Assembly (NCBI RefSeq): GCF_010682105.1
Contig: NZ_JAAGWH010000041.1
Span: forward strand, 62,001 to 126,000
Direction: 5' to 3'
DNA length: 64,000 nt
DNA from: Modestobacter muralis
Lineage (GTDB): Bacteria; Actinomycetota; Actinomycetes; Mycobacteriales; Geodermatophilaceae
Below, piece by piece: positions 23,957 to 32,555 of this stretch. The notes beneath the pieces are model-generated. The model was given only the letters and a program-made list of their open reading frames with translations. It did no database searches and was not told where the DNA came from. The translations under genes and the position numbers were made by a program. Every line of letters begins with the position of its first letter. Positions within the stretch are counted from its first letter, which is position 1.

Positions 23957-24015
23957 GAACCGCATCCCGACAGCTCCGCACGGCACCCGGTCGCACCCGT
24001 CCCGGCGGGGCGTGT

Positions 24016-24402
24016 TCAGGGCCAGGTGGTGGCGTACCGGTCGAACTGCTCACCGGTCTGCACGCCGACCACGCAGAACAGCAGGCCGGAGGGGTCTTTC
24101 ATCTGCCAGAAGCCGCCCATGTCGGCCATCCGCAGCGCACCGAGCGCTTCCAGCCGGGCGACCTCGGCGTGCACGTCGTCGGTCTCGATGTCGACGTGCC
24201 AGCGCGGCGCGGTGCCCGGGCCGGTGCGCTGGACCTCCAGGTGGAACCCGTCGGCGAAGGAGCCCAGCGAGGACCACACGTCGTCGGTGGGGTCGCCACC
24301 GACCGGGTGCCCGGTGGCCGCCGACCAGAACTGCTGCCCACGGTCGTGCAGGTGCGGGGGCAGGTCGATGAGCAGGACGGCGAGACGACTGCGGTGCGGC
24401 AC
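24016..24402 (-). CDS. VOC-family (glyoxalase-like) protein
   Basis: A vicinal-oxygen-chelate fold protein of about 128 residues. [35 protein letters not shown] and the final [12 protein letters not shown] are the usual betaalphabetabetabeta landmarks. Substrate unknown; members include dioxygenases, glyoxalases and resistance proteins. Start uncertain: GTG at 24402 is preferred by domain fit, and TTG at 24438 extends it by 12 residues. Confidence 0.75.
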   Translation of the reverse strand: MPHRSRLAVLLIDLPPHLHDRGQQFWSAATGHPVGGDPTDDVWSSLGSFADGFHLEVQRTGPGTAPRWHVDIETDDVHAEVARLEALGALRMADMGGFWQMKDPSGLLFCVVGVQTGEQFDRYATTWP

Positions 24403-24490
24403 CGGCCCACCCAACCAGCGCACGCCCGTCGGGGGCAATGCGCTCCGGCCCCAGGCCGCGGTGGCCTCGGGGCGGCGTCCGGGCTCACCG

Positions 24491-24534
24491 TGCGTGCTCC
24501 TGGCTCAGCGCACACCGTGAGCCAGGAGCACGCA
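24491..24534. terminator. Perfect hairpin joined to the 17-bp palindrome
   Basis: Perfect 17-bp arms (24491-24507 and 24518-24534) with a 10-nt loop, directly abutting the palindrome at 24536. It sits 20 bp beyond the stop of the SCO1664-type gene on the minus strand. Confidence 0.7.
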
Positions 24535-24535
24535 T

Positions 24536-24552
24536 GATCAGGTCACCTGATC
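24536..24552. repeat. Palindrome GATCAGGTCACCTGATC, copy 2
   Basis: Identical in all 17 bases to 6848-6864. It also follows a hairpin and lies in a gene-free gap at the 3' end of a gene. Confidence 0.7.
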
Positions 24553-24562
24553 CCGGCGGACC

Positions 24563-25441
24563 TCAGAAGGGCGGCCAGGGGAGGGCGGGCCAGTCGCCGG
24601 AGGGCTGCGGGTGCAGCTTCGTGCGGAGCAGGTCCTCGACGCGCTGCTGGGTGCGCCGCACCTCGCGGCGGGTGAGGTGGGAGTGCAGCTGCTCCCCCAG
24701 CTCGCCGCGCAGCTGCCCGGCCAGCCGTTCCAGCACCGCCAGGTGCTCCAGCAGCAGCGGCTTGCCGGCCCAGCGCCACAGCAGGGTGCGCAGCTTGGGG
24801 TCGACGGAGAAGCAGATGCCGTGGTCGACGCCGTACACGTGGCCGTCGCGCATCGGGATGATGTGGCCGCCCTTGCGGTCGGCGTTGTTCACGACCGCGT
24901 CGAACACCGCCATCCGGCGCAGGCCCGGGTCGTCGGCGCGGACGAACTCGGCGAGGTCGACGGCCGGGTCGGCGTCCATCCACAGCTGCACCATGCCGGT
25001 GCCGTAGGGCCCCTCGCGCAGCACCGTGGGCGGGACGACACCCCAGCCGGTCGCCTCCGACACCAGGTGCGCGCTGATCTCCCGGCCGGCCAGCGTGCCG
25101 TCGGGGAAGTCCCACAGCGGCCGCTCACCGGCCACCGGCTTGTAGACGCACGTGGCGCCCAGGGTCTCGGTGCGGATGGCGGCGATCAGGGTGACGTTGC
25201 TGGCGTCCAGCAGCCGGCCCTCGAGGTCCAGCGCGCCCTCGCGCAGCAGGGTGGCCACCTCGTCGGGACCGTCGGGGGCGCGGCGGTCGCCGTGGTCGAA
25301 GGTGGTCAGGTCCAGCTCGACGACGTCACCGTCGTCCTCGTACTCCTCGTCGTCGTACTCGACGACGGGCTCGTTGTCGGCCACCAGGTCCTCCAGCCGG
25401 TCGTCGCGGGGGCCGGAGCCCGGGTCGGGCGGGCCCGTCAC
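24563..25441 (-). CDS. SCO1664-family protein (PI3/4-kinase-like fold)
   Basis: A 292-residue protein. An acidic N-terminus (YDDEEYEDDGD) precedes a kinase-like domain: CVYKPVAGERPLWDFPDG (Lys in a glycine-free loop), DAVVNNADRKGGHII (catalytic-loop N-x-D-R-x-x-x-H) and GVDHGICF (DxG-like). This matches the SCO1664 family that travels with DUF3090 and a histidine-phosphatase gene near mshC in actinobacteria. Its function is not established. GTG start at 25441, 25 bp after DUF3090. Confidence 0.85.
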   Translation of the reverse strand: MTGPPDPGSGPRDDRLEDLVADNEPVVEYDDEEYEDDGDVVELDLTTFDHGDRRAPDGPDEVATLLREGALDLEGRLLDASNVTLIAAIRTETLGATCVYKPVAGERPLWDFPDGTLAGREISAHLVSEATGWGVVPPTVLREGPYGTGMVQLWMDADPAVDLAEFVRADDPGLRRMAVFDAVVNNADRKGGHIIPMRDGHVYGVDHGICFSVDPKLRTLLWRWAGKPLLLEHLAVLERLAGQLRGELGEQLHSHLTRREVRRTQQRVEDLLRTKLHPQPSGDWPALPWPPF

Positions 25442-25466
25442 CGGGCGCCCCCGTGCCGGCCGCGGG

Positions 25467-26018
25467 TCAGCGGCGGTAGCCGTTCTGCCGGGGGCAGACG
25501 TGCCCGGAGGGGTCCAGCGGCAGGGAGCACAGCGGGCAGGAGGGCCGGCCGGCGGAGATGACCCGCCGGGCGCGGGCGACGAAGGCGCGGGCGGCGGCCG
25601 GGGTGATGGTCACCCGCAGCGCGTCGGGGCCCTCGTCGCTGTCGGAGAGGATCACGTCCTCCTCGATCGGCTCCTCACCGGCGGCGACGGCCTCGACGAC
25701 GACGGCCGCGGACTCGCCGTCCCAGGCCAGGCCCATCGCCGCGACGCGGAACTCCTCGTCGACGGGGGCGGTGAGCGGGGCGAGGTCGTCGACGTCGGCG
25801 TCGGGCGGGACGACGACGGAGGCGCGGGTGGCGACCTCGTCGAGCAACTCGCTCATGCGGTCGGCCAGCACCTGGACCTGCGACTTCTCCAGCGCGACGC
25901 TGACCGTGCGGCCGGCGGCGTCGGAGGCCTGCAGGTAGAAGGTGCGGTCACCGGGCTGACCCACCGTTCCCGCGACGAACCGGGAGGGACGGTCGAAGGT
26001 GAAGACCTGACGAGGCAC
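25467..26018 (-). CDS. DUF3090-family protein
   Basis: A 183-residue conserved actinobacterial protein, rich in beta strands (TFYLQASDAAGRTVSVALEKSQV). It closes with a zinc-ribbon-like CPLC...HVCPRQNG. It is the fixed neighbour of the SCO1664-type gene and of the histidine phosphatase; all three read leftwards with gaps of 9 and 25 bp. Unknown function. GTG start with -10 box 6 nt away. Confidence 0.88.
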   Translation of the reverse strand: MPRQVFTFDRPSRFVAGTVGQPGDRTFYLQASDAAGRTVSVALEKSQVQVLADRMSELLDEVATRASVVVPPDADVDDLAPLTAPVDEEFRVAAMGLAWDGESAAVVVEAVAAGEEPIEEDVILSDSDEGPDALRVTITPAAARAFVARARRVISAGRPSCPLCSLPLDPSGHVCPRQNGYRR

Positions 26019-26024
26019 GGTGCC

Positions 26025-26030
26025 AGGTTA
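26025..26030 (-). promoter_or_regulatory. -10 element of the DUF3090 gene (leaderless)
   Basis: TAACCT on the minus strand is 6 nt before the GTG at 26018. It overlaps the stop codon of the phosphatase gene upstream. Confidence 0.45.
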
Positions 26031-26747
26031 CGCGGCGCCGGGGCCCGCGCCGCCGCCGACGACCGCGTCGGAGCTGACCTTGCGCCGGCCGCGCTTCTTC
26101 GGCGGCGGCGGGATCAGCGCGGCGACGTCCCCACCGGTGTCGTTGACCCGCACGACGAACGGGCGGGTGTCGGTGTAGGTGACCACCGAGATCGAGGCGG
26201 GGTCGACGACGATCCGCTGGAAGGAGTCCAGGTGCATGCCGAAGGCGTCGGCCAGCACGGCCTTGATCACGTCACCGTGGCTGCAGGCCATCCAGACGGC
26301 GTCGGGTCCCAGGGTCGCGTTCCACTCCCGGACGGCGGCGACCGCGCGGGCCTGGGTCTGCGCCAGGCCCTCCCCTCCGTCGCCGGGGAACACCGCGGCG
26401 GAGGGGTGCTGCTGCACGACCTTCCACAGCGGCTCCTTGGCCAGCTCCTTGATCGGCCGGCCGGTCCAGTCGCCGTAGCGGGCCTCGCCGAGCCGGTCGT
26501 CGGTGCGCAGCTCCAGCTCCCGGCCGGCGGCGCGCTGGGCCTCGAGGACGGCGCCGGCGGTCTGCTGGCAGCGCTCCAGCGGGCTGCTCACGACCGCCGC
26601 CAGCGGGACCGCCGACAGCCGCTGGGCGACCGCGGTCACCTGCCCCTGCCCGGTCTCGTCGAGCTGGACGCCGGGGGTCCAGCCGGCGAGCACGCCGGCG
26701 GTGTTGGCCGTCGTCCGGCCGTGCCTGAGCAGGATGACGGTGGTCAC
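26028..26747 (-). CDS. Histidine phosphatase (phosphoglycerate mutase-like)
   Basis: A 239-residue protein of the histidine phosphatase superfamily. VILLRHGRTTANTAGVLAG holds the phosphohistidine, and SSPLERCQQTA and the later ACSHGDVIKAVLAD provide the other catalytic Arg and His. It is the MSMEG_4193-like member that accompanies DUF3090 and SCO1664-type genes. It likely dephosphorylates a small metabolite, not necessarily phosphoglycerate. The C-terminus is basic then Gly-rich. Confidence 0.88.
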   Translation of the reverse strand: MTTVILLRHGRTTANTAGVLAGWTPGVQLDETGQGQVTAVAQRLSAVPLAAVVSSPLERCQQTAGAVLEAQRAAGRELELRTDDRLGEARYGDWTGRPIKELAKEPLWKVVQQHPSAAVFPGDGGEGLAQTQARAVAAVREWNATLGPDAVWMACSHGDVIKAVLADAFGMHLDSFQRIVVDPASISVVTYTDTRPFVVRVNDTGGDVAALIPPPPKKRGRRKVSSDAVVGGGAGPGAA

Positions 26748-26753
26748 GGTTGG

Positions 26754-26759
26754 AGCGTA
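26754..26759 (-). promoter_or_regulatory. -10 element of the phosphatase gene (leaderless)
   Basis: TACGCT on the minus strand is 6 nt before the GTG at 26747. Confidence 0.5.
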
Positions 26760-26772
26760 GGCGGCCCGGCGG

Positions 26773-27600
26773 CTAGGCCCCGGAGTTCGGGTCGAGGACG
26801 CCGGTGCCGACCAGCACCAGGATCAGCAGGCCCAGCACGACGCGGTAGACGACGAACGGGGTGAAGCTGCCCCGGTCCAGGTAGCGCAGCAGCCAGGCGA
26901 TGACGACGTAGCCGACGGCGAAGGAGATGACGGTGGCCAGCAGGGTCGGGCCCCACTCGATGCCCCCGTCCAGGGACTGCTGCACCTGGTAGAGCCCGGA
27001 CCCCAGGACGGCGGGGATGGCCAGCAGGAACGAGTAGCGCGCCGCCGCGGACCGGGAGTAGCCGAGGAACCGGCCGGCGGTGATGGTGCCCCCGGAGCGG
27101 GAGACGCCGGGGATCAGCGCGAGCGCCTGGGCGAACCCGTAGGCCAGCCCGTGCCGCGGCGTGAGGTCGCTGAGCTCCAGCTTCCCGCTGCTCATCCGGT
27201 CGGCGGCGTAGAGGATCAGGGAGAACAGCACCAGGGCGATCGCGACGATGCGCAGGTCGCGGAAGGTGGTCTCGATCTGGTCCTGCAGCAGCAGCCCGAG
27301 CACGATGATCGGGATGCTGCCGATGATGATCAGCCAGCCCATCCGGGCGTCGGCGTCGCGCGGGCGGTCGCGGTGCAGCAGCGAGCCCACCCAGGACCTG
27401 ATGATCCGCGCGATGTCCTTGCGGAAGTAGATGAGCACCGCGAGCTCGGTGCCGATCTGGATGATCGCGGTGAACGCCGCACCCGGGTCCTCCCAGCCGA
27501 AGAGGTCACCGACGATGCGCAGGTGGGCACTCGAGCTGACCGGGATGAACTCGGTGAGCCCCTGCACCAGCCCCAGGAACGCGGCCTCGAACCAGCCCAC
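26773..27600 (-). CDS. uppP: Undecaprenyl-diphosphatase
   Basis: An integral membrane enzyme that recycles undecaprenyl diphosphate to the monophosphate carrier for peptidoglycan synthesis. It has 275 residues and about eight helices. Family motifs are GLTEFIPVSSSAHLRI and IPGVSRSGGTI. The Gly normally before the His in SSSGH is Ala here, a common variant. GTG start at 27600. It is divergent from the aldo/keto reductase. Confidence 0.94.
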   Translation of the reverse strand: MGWFEAAFLGLVQGLTEFIPVSSSAHLRIVGDLFGWEDPGAAFTAIIQIGTELAVLIYFRKDIARIIRSWVGSLLHRDRPRDADARMGWLIIIGSIPIIVLGLLLQDQIETTFRDLRIVAIALVLFSLILYAADRMSSGKLELSDLTPRHGLAYGFAQALALIPGVSRSGGTITAGRFLGYSRSAAARYSFLLAIPAVLGSGLYQVQQSLDGGIEWGPTLLATVISFAVGYVVIAWLLRYLDRGSFTPFVVYRVVLGLLILVLVGTGVLDPNSGA

Positions 27601-27763
27601 GGGTCAGCCCTGCCGGGGAGGACGGGAGGCGGACGGGACGACGGCGCGAGGGCATGACACGGCAGGCACCCTAGGGGTCGGACCTGGCAGTCCCCTCGCG
27701 ACGCCCCGCGCGGCCGCCTCGGTGGACGGTCGGTGTCGGTGGGCACCGGTAGGTTGACCGGTC

Positions 27764-28747
27764 GTGGAACAGCGGGCGCTCGGGCGCAGTGGGCTCGTGG
27801 TCTCCCGGCTGGCGCTGGGCACGATGACGTGGGGCCGCGACACCGACGAGGACGAGGCCGCGCTGCAGCTCACGGCCTTCGTCGACGCCGGCGGGACGCT
27901 GGTCGACACCGCCGACGTCTACGCCGACGGGGAGAGCGAGCGCACCCTCGGGCGGCTGCTGGCCGACGTCGTCCCGCGCGCGGACGTGCTGGTCGCCACC
28001 AAGGCCGCCGGGCGCACCGGACCCCGCCCGATGGGCCGGGGGTCCTCCCGCGGGCACCTGCTCGCGGCACTCGACGCCTCGCTGGAGCGGCTGGGGCTGG
28101 ACCACGTCGACCTGTGGCAGCTGCACGCCTGGGACGACGCCACCCCGCTGGAGGAGACGCTGGCCGCCTGCGACCTCGCGGTGTCCTCAGGCCGCGCCCG
28201 CTACATCGGGGTGAGCAACTTCTCCGGCTGGCAGACCGCGCAGGCCGCGACCTGGCAGCGCGCCTGGCCCGGCCGCACGCCGATCGTGAGCACCCAGGTC
28301 GAGTACTCGCTGCTGCAGCGCGGCGTCGAGCGCGAGGTCGCCCCGGCCGCCGAGGCGCTCGGGCTGGGCATCCTGCCCTGGTCACCGCTGGGGCGCGGGC
28401 TGCTGACCGGCAAGTACCGGCACGCCACCCCCGAGGACTCCCGGGCGGCGTCCCCGCAGTGGCAGGGCTTCCTGTCCCGGCTGCACTCCCCCTCCGCCGA
28501 CCGGGTGGTCGAGGCGGTGGTCACCGCCGCCGAGGGTCTGGGCACCAGCCCGCTGGGCGTGGCGCTGGCCTGGCTGCGCGACCGGCCCGGCGTCGTCGCC
28601 CCGGTCGTGGGCGCGCGCACCGCCGTCCAGTTGCAGGAGACACTGGACGCCGACGGCGTGCGCCTGCCACCGGCGATCGTCACTGCGCTGGACGACGTCT
28701 CGGCGCCGCACTTCTCCTATCCCGACCAGCGGCCGGATCCCTCATGA
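27764..28747 (+). CDS. Aldo/keto reductase
   Basis: A 327-residue NADPH-dependent TIM-barrel oxidoreductase. GGTLVDTADVYADGESE carries the catalytic Asp and Tyr. VLVATKAAG holds the Lys. VDLWQLHAWDDATP holds the active-site His region. SPLGRGLLTGKY is also typical. Substrate unknown. The GTG at 27764 has a TAGGTT box 8 nt upstream. Its stop overlaps the RecD-like ATG (ATGA), so the two are co-translated. Confidence 0.92.
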   Translation: MEQRALGRSGLVVSRLALGTMTWGRDTDEDEAALQLTAFVDAGGTLVDTADVYADGESERTLGRLLADVVPRADVLVATKAAGRTGPRPMGRGSSRGHLLAALDASLERLGLDHVDLWQLHAWDDATPLEETLAACDLAVSSGRARYIGVSNFSGWQTAQAATWQRAWPGRTPIVSTQVEYSLLQRGVEREVAPAAEALGLGILPWSPLGRGLLTGKYRHATPEDSRAASPQWQGFLSRLHSPSADRVVEAVVTAAEGLGTSPLGVALAWLRDRPGVVAPVVGARTAVQLQETLDADGVRLPPAIVTALDDVSAPHFSYPDQRPDPS

Positions 28748-30690
28748 GCAGCCCCTCCCCGACCGGTGACCCGGTCTTCGCCGCCTTCTGCGCCGCCGGT
28801 CTGTGGCCCGGTCTGGGCAAGCGGGCGGCGGCCGAGCTGCCTGCCGCCGGCATCACCAGCCCCGACGAGGTCTCCGCCGACCGGCTGCTGGCGCTGCCCC
28901 GGGTGGGCAAGCAGCGGGCCGAGCGGCTGTTCAGCTCGTTCCTGGCCGCCGGTCCCACCTACGAGGTGGTGGAGCTGCTGGTCGGGGCCGGGCTCAACGC
29001 CCGGCTGGCGGTCAGCTCCGCCGACACCCTGGGCCCCGACGCCGCCCGCCGGCTGCGCGACGACCCGTGGGCGCTGCTGAGCCTCACCGGCGTCACCCTC
29101 GCCGACGCCGACCGGCTGGCGATCACCGTGCTGTCGGGTGCCGACCGGCAGGACTCCCGCCGCGGCCGGGCGATCGTGTCCCTGACGCTGCGCACCGCGA
29201 CCCGCGACGGGCACACCGTGCTGCCGGCCGACCTGGTGGTGGCCGCGCTCCAGGCCGAGGGGGTCGCCGACCCGGCCGCGGCCGTGCTGGCCGCGGTGGA
29301 GTCCGGCGACGTCCTGGACCACGAGCCGCCCTTCGTCGAGCCGGACGAGGACGCGGAGGAGATGCCCGAGCCCGACCCGGCGCTGCGGATGCTGTCGCTG
29401 GCCCGGTACGGCATGGCCGAGGAGGCCGTGGCGGAGAACGTGCACCGGCTGGTGGCCACGAGCCGGCGGATCGCCGACCCCGCGTCGGTGCGGTCGGTGG
29501 CCAAGGGGCTCGACCCGGCGCAGCAGGCGGCGGTCGCGCAGGTGCTGGGCGCGGGGGTGTCGCTGCTGACCGGCGGCCCGGGCACCGGCAAGAGCCGCAC
29601 GGTCGCCTCGCTGGTGAAGCTGCTGGAGGCCAAGGGCACCGAGGTGGCGCTGGCCGCCCCGACCGGCCGTGCCGCCAAGCGGCTGGAGGAGCTCACCGAC
29701 CACCCGGCGGTCACGGTGCACCGCCTGCTGGGCGCCCAGGGCATGACCGGTGGGTTCGCCCGCAACGAGGAGTGGCCGCTGGACGCCGACGTGGTGGTGG
29801 TCGACGAGGCCTCCATGCTCGACGTCGAGCTGACCGCGGCCCTGCTGGAGGCCTGCCCGGACGGCACCCACCTGCTGCTGGTCGGCGACCCGGCGCAGCT
29901 GCCCTCCATCGGGCCCGGGCACGTGCTCGGCGACCTGATCGACTCACGAGCCGTCCCGGTCACCGAGCTGACGACGCTGCACCGGCAGGCGGCCGGGGGC
30001 GCCATCGCCCGGCTGGCCACCGGCGTGCGCGGCGGCGAGCTGGTGCACGTGGAGTCACCCGACCGCGAGGTGGTGATCGTGCCGGCCACCGGCAGCGCCG
30101 AGGCCGCCCGCCGGGTGGTGCAGCTGGTCACCGACTCCATCCCGCGCGCGCTGGGCATCGACCCGGCGACGGTGCAGGTCGTCACCCCGGTGCACCGCGG
30201 GCCGGCCGGCACGATCGAGCTGAACAAGGCGCTGAAGGCCGCGCTCAACCCCGGTGACGGCACGGTGTTCGGCTTCGACGTCGGCGACCGGGTGGTGGCC
30301 ACGGCCAACCACCTGGACCTGGAGCCCATCGGGTTCGCCAACGGCGAGGTGGGCGTGGTGACCGGCACCGGCGAGGGCTCGCTCACCGTCGACTTCAGCT
30401 CCGGCCCGGTCACGGTGAACGGCTCGGCGCTGTCGGACCTGCGGCACGGCTGGGCGATCACGGTCCACCGGGCGCAGGGCTCGGAGTGGCCCGGGGTGGT
30501 CGTCGTGCTGCCCCCGGAGGCCGGCGGGATGCTGTCGCGGCCGCTGGTCTACACCGCGCTGACCCGGGCGCAGAAGCACCTGTCGATCGTGCACGCCAGC
30601 GGTGCCGCACTGGCCCGGGCGGTGCGCGAGGTCGACGTCCGGCCGCGGCGCACCCGGCTGGCCACCCTGCTGGCCGAGCTGACGGAGTGA
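28744..30690 (+). CDS. RecD2-type ATP-dependent DNA helicase
   Basis: A 648-residue 5'-3' helicase of the RecD2/TraI-like SF1B group. The N-terminal ~120 residues have helix-hairpin-helix-like segments (LPRVGKQRAERLF). The motor has GGPGTGKS (Walker A), VVVDEASMLD (Walker B), GDPAQLPSIGPG (motif III) and WAITVHRAQGSEW (motif V/VI). It is stand-alone; no recB or recC is nearby. Likely role in replication or repair. Starts inside the aldo/keto reductase stop codon. Confidence 0.9.
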   Translation: MSSPSPTGDPVFAAFCAAGLWPGLGKRAAAELPAAGITSPDEVSADRLLALPRVGKQRAERLFSSFLAAGPTYEVVELLVGAGLNARLAVSSADTLGPDAARRLRDDPWALLSLTGVTLADADRLAITVLSGADRQDSRRGRAIVSLTLRTATRDGHTVLPADLVVAALQAEGVADPAAAVLAAVESGDVLDHEPPFVEPDEDAEEMPEPDPALRMLSLARYGMAEEAVAENVHRLVATSRRIADPASVRSVAKGLDPAQQAAVAQVLGAGVSLLTGGPGTGKSRTVASLVKLLEAKGTEVALAAPTGRAAKRLEELTDHPAVTVHRLLGAQGMTGGFARNEEWPLDADVVVVDEASMLDVELTAALLEACPDGTHLLLVGDPAQLPSIGPGHVLGDLIDSRAVPVTELTTLHRQAAGGAIARLATGVRGGELVHVESPDREVVIVPATGSAEAARRVVQLVTDSIPRALGIDPATVQVVTPVHRGPAGTIELNKALKAALNPGDGTVFGFDVGDRVVATANHLDLEPIGFANGEVGVVTGTGEGSLTVDFSSGPVTVNGSALSDLRHGWAITVHRAQGSEWPGVVVVLPPEAGGMLSRPLVYTALTRAQKHLSIVHASGAALARAVREVDVRPRRTRLATLLAELTE

Positions 30691-30712
30691 ACCACCCCAT
30701 CGGGTGACCCGC

Positions 30713-30738
30713 GTTTGACCGGTTGATCTTGAGGGCAT
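30713..30738 (+). promoter_or_regulatory. Stress-sigma-type promoter (GTTT-N16-GGGCAT)
   Basis: GTTT (30713-30716) and GGGCAT (30733-30738) are 16 nt apart and lie 10 nt before the GlsB-like ATG. The pair resembles SigB/SigF-type GTTT-N(14-18)-GGGTAT promoters of actinobacteria. Confidence 0.5.
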
Positions 30739-30748
30739 CGATGCGCCC

Positions 30749-31015
30749 ATGGGCATCATCGGTTTCCTCGTCTTCGGTCTCGTCGTCGGCGCGCTCGCGC
30801 GGCTCATCAAGCCCGGCAAGCAGAACCTCAGCATCCTGGCCACCCTGGCGCTGGGTGTCGTCGGCTCGCTGATCGGTGGCTTCGTCGCCAAGTTCTTCGG
30901 CACGGGTGGCTACTTCGAGCTGAACATCCTCGGCGCCATCGTGGCGATCATCGCCGCCGTCCTGCTGATCGGCGTCGCCGAGGGCCTGAGCAGCGGCCGC
31001 CGCTCGGTGCGCTGA
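30749..31015 (+). CDS. GlsB/YeaQ/YmgE-family stress membrane protein
   Basis: An 88-residue protein of the transglycosylase-associated family. Three hydrophobic segments carry Gly-rich helix packing (FLVFGLVVGALARLIKPG, LGVVGSLIGGFVAKFFG, IVAIIAAVLLIGVAEG). Family members are induced by general stress; the mechanism is not known. A stress-sigma-like promoter is upstream. Confidence 0.9.
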   Translation: MGIIGFLVFGLVVGALARLIKPGKQNLSILATLALGVVGSLIGGFVAKFFGTGGYFELNILGAIVAIIAAVLLIGVAEGLSSGRRSVR

Positions 31016-31040
31016 CGCACCAGCTCTCCTGCACCATCGC

Positions 31041-31082
31041 CTGCCCGGGGCGCCGACCACAGTTGGTCAGCGCTCCGGGCAG
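31041..31082. terminator. Hairpin between convergent genes
   Basis: 19-nt arms with two mismatches and a CAGT loop. It covers the stop codon region of the DUF2470 gene and faces the GlsB-like gene. Confidence 0.55.
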
Positions 31083-31846
31083 CTGCGTCCTGCGGCACAC
31101 AACAGCCGCTGCACGGCCGCACCGAGGTCCTCCGGACCCGACACCGGCGACGGGAACGGCACCCGCACGTCGCGGTGCCCGGCCGGCTGCTCCACCCGCA
31201 GCCGGAAGCCGAACCGGTCCAGGCCCAGCGGCCGGACGACGCCGCCGGCCACCCACTCCCGCGGCACCCGGGACGCCAGCAGGGCCAGCTGCTCGGGGTG
31301 GGACTCGTCGAGGTGCTGGAGCATGGTCGCCTCCACCCCCGCCAGCGGGTCGGGGGCGGCGGCCAGGTAGTCCTCGGGGTCGAGCTCGGTGACGGCACCG
31401 CACTCCCCCAGCACCACCTCGGCCAGGTCCAGGGACAGCAGCGTGGCCGTGGAGCCGACGTCGAGCAGCGCGCCCACCGGGGCGGCGTCGGCGAAGGCCA
31501 GCAGCGCCTCCTGCCGGTCGGCCGGGTCGACCGGGGTCAGCCAGCCCGAGAGCCAGACCTGCGCGCGGACGGCGTCGTGCAGCGGCACCGGCGCGTGGTC
31601 GGTGACCATGAGCAGCGCGGCGAGGTCGCCGTCGGCGGAGCCGCGGACCGCGGTGCACACCTCCCCGTCGGTCGGGACGACGAGCAGCACCTGACCGTGC
31701 GCGGTGGTGGTGTGCGCGAGCACCCGGCTGCCGTCGATGCCGGCGGCGCAGATCGCGGCGGCCGGGCGGCTGGCGACGGTGCGGGCCCGCTCGGGGGCGC
31801 CGGGCCGCAGGGCGGCGGCGCTGGCGGGGCGGATCGATCGTGTCAT
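31067..31846 (-). CDS. DUF2470 (HugZ/PNPOx-like) protein, possibly iron-regulated
   Basis: A 259-residue protein. The N-terminal half has split-barrel features (VLLVVPTDGEVCTAVRGSADG). The C-terminal ~85 residues are a DUF2470 domain: EATMLQHLDESHPEQLALLA and PLGLDRFGFRLRV, ending VRVPFPSPV. Related HugZ proteins bind or degrade heme for iron acquisition. The ATG at 31846 has GGAG upstream. A DtxR/IdeR-like box lies 37 bp upstream, so repression by iron is plausible. Confidence 0.75.
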   Translation of the reverse strand: MTRSIRPASAAALRPGAPERARTVASRPAAAICAAGIDGSRVLAHTTTAHGQVLLVVPTDGEVCTAVRGSADGDLAALLMVTDHAPVPLHDAVRAQVWLSGWLTPVDPADRQEALLAFADAAPVGALLDVGSTATLLSLDLAEVVLGECGAVTELDPEDYLAAAPDPLAGVEATMLQHLDESHPEQLALLASRVPREWVAGGVVRPLGLDRFGFRLRVEQPAGHRDVRVPFPSPVSGPEDLGAAVQRLLCAAGRSCPER

Positions 31847-31882
31847 GCGGCACTCCGGGCTCAGGCCGACTCGTCATCGGGG

Positions 31883-31901
31883 TAAGGTGAGCCTAACCGA
31901 A
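31883..31901. promoter_or_regulatory. DtxR/IdeR-type iron box
   Basis: TAAGGTGAGCCTAACCGAA matches the consensus TTAGGTTAGSCTAACCTAA at 16 of 19 positions. It lies between the divergent DUF2470 and rpsD genes, 13 bp before the rpsD start and 37 bp before the DUF2470 start. Confidence 0.65.
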
Positions 31902-31913
31902 CTCGGAGGTCCT

Positions 31914-32519
31914 GTGAACAACTCCCGCCCCAAGGTCCGTCGCAGCCGCGCGCTGGGCATCCCGCTCACCCCGAAGGACGTGCGCTACTTCGAGCGCCGC
32001 CCGTACCCCCCGGGTGAGCACGGTCGCAAGCGCCGCGTCGCGAGCGACTACTCGACGCGGCTGAAGGAGAAGCAGCGGCTGCGCGCCCAGTACGACATCA
32101 GCGAGACGCAGCTGCGCAGCGCCTTCGACCGCGCCCGGCGCAGCGGCGGCAAGACCGGCGAGGAGCTGATCACCCACCAGCTGGAGGCCCGGCTGGACGC
32201 CACCGTGCTGCGCGCCGGCTTCGCCCGCACCATCTACCAGGCGCGGCAGGTCGTCAGCCACCAGCACGTGCTGGTCAACGGCGTCCGGGTGGACCGCCCG
32301 AGCTACCAGGTGCAGCCCTACGACGTCGTCGAGATCGCCGAGAAGAGCAGGGCCAAGCCGCCGTTCCAGGTCGCGGCCTCCGGTGCGCACGCCGCCGCCC
32401 CGGCCTACCTGGAGGTCCAGCTGTCGCGGCTGCGCTGCGTGGTGGCCCGCCGGCCCCGCCGCGACGAGGTGCCGGTGATCTGCCAGGAGCAGCTGGTCGT
32501 CGAGTACTACTCCCGCTGA
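31914..32519 (+). CDS. rpsD: 30S ribosomal protein S4
   Basis: The assembly-initiating protein of the small subunit, 201 residues. The N-terminus NNSRPKVRRSRALGIPLTPK and the S4 domain (ARLDATVLRAGFARTIYQARQ, VVSHQHVLVNG) belong to the Streptomyces SCO1505-like lineage rather than the MARYTGP-type found in the S11/S13 operon of mycobacteria. A second S4 may exist elsewhere. GGAGGTCCT precedes the GTG. The iron box ends 12 bp before the start, which is unusual for a ribosomal gene. Confidence 0.92.
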   Translation: MNNSRPKVRRSRALGIPLTPKDVRYFERRPYPPGEHGRKRRVASDYSTRLKEKQRLRAQYDISETQLRSAFDRARRSGGKTGEELITHQLEARLDATVLRAGFARTIYQARQVVSHQHVLVNGVRVDRPSYQVQPYDVVEIAEKSRAKPPFQVAASGAHAAAPAYLEVQLSRLRCVVARRPRRDEVPVICQEQLVVEYYSR

Positions 32520-32523
32520 CTCC

Positions 32524-32555
32524 GAGCCGGCCCGTGCGCCCGTACGGGCCGGCTC
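32524..32555. terminator. Bidirectional hairpin after rpsD
   Basis: Perfect 12-bp arms (32524-32535 and 32544-32555) with an 8-nt loop, between the convergent rpsD and the membrane protein gene. Confidence 0.65.
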
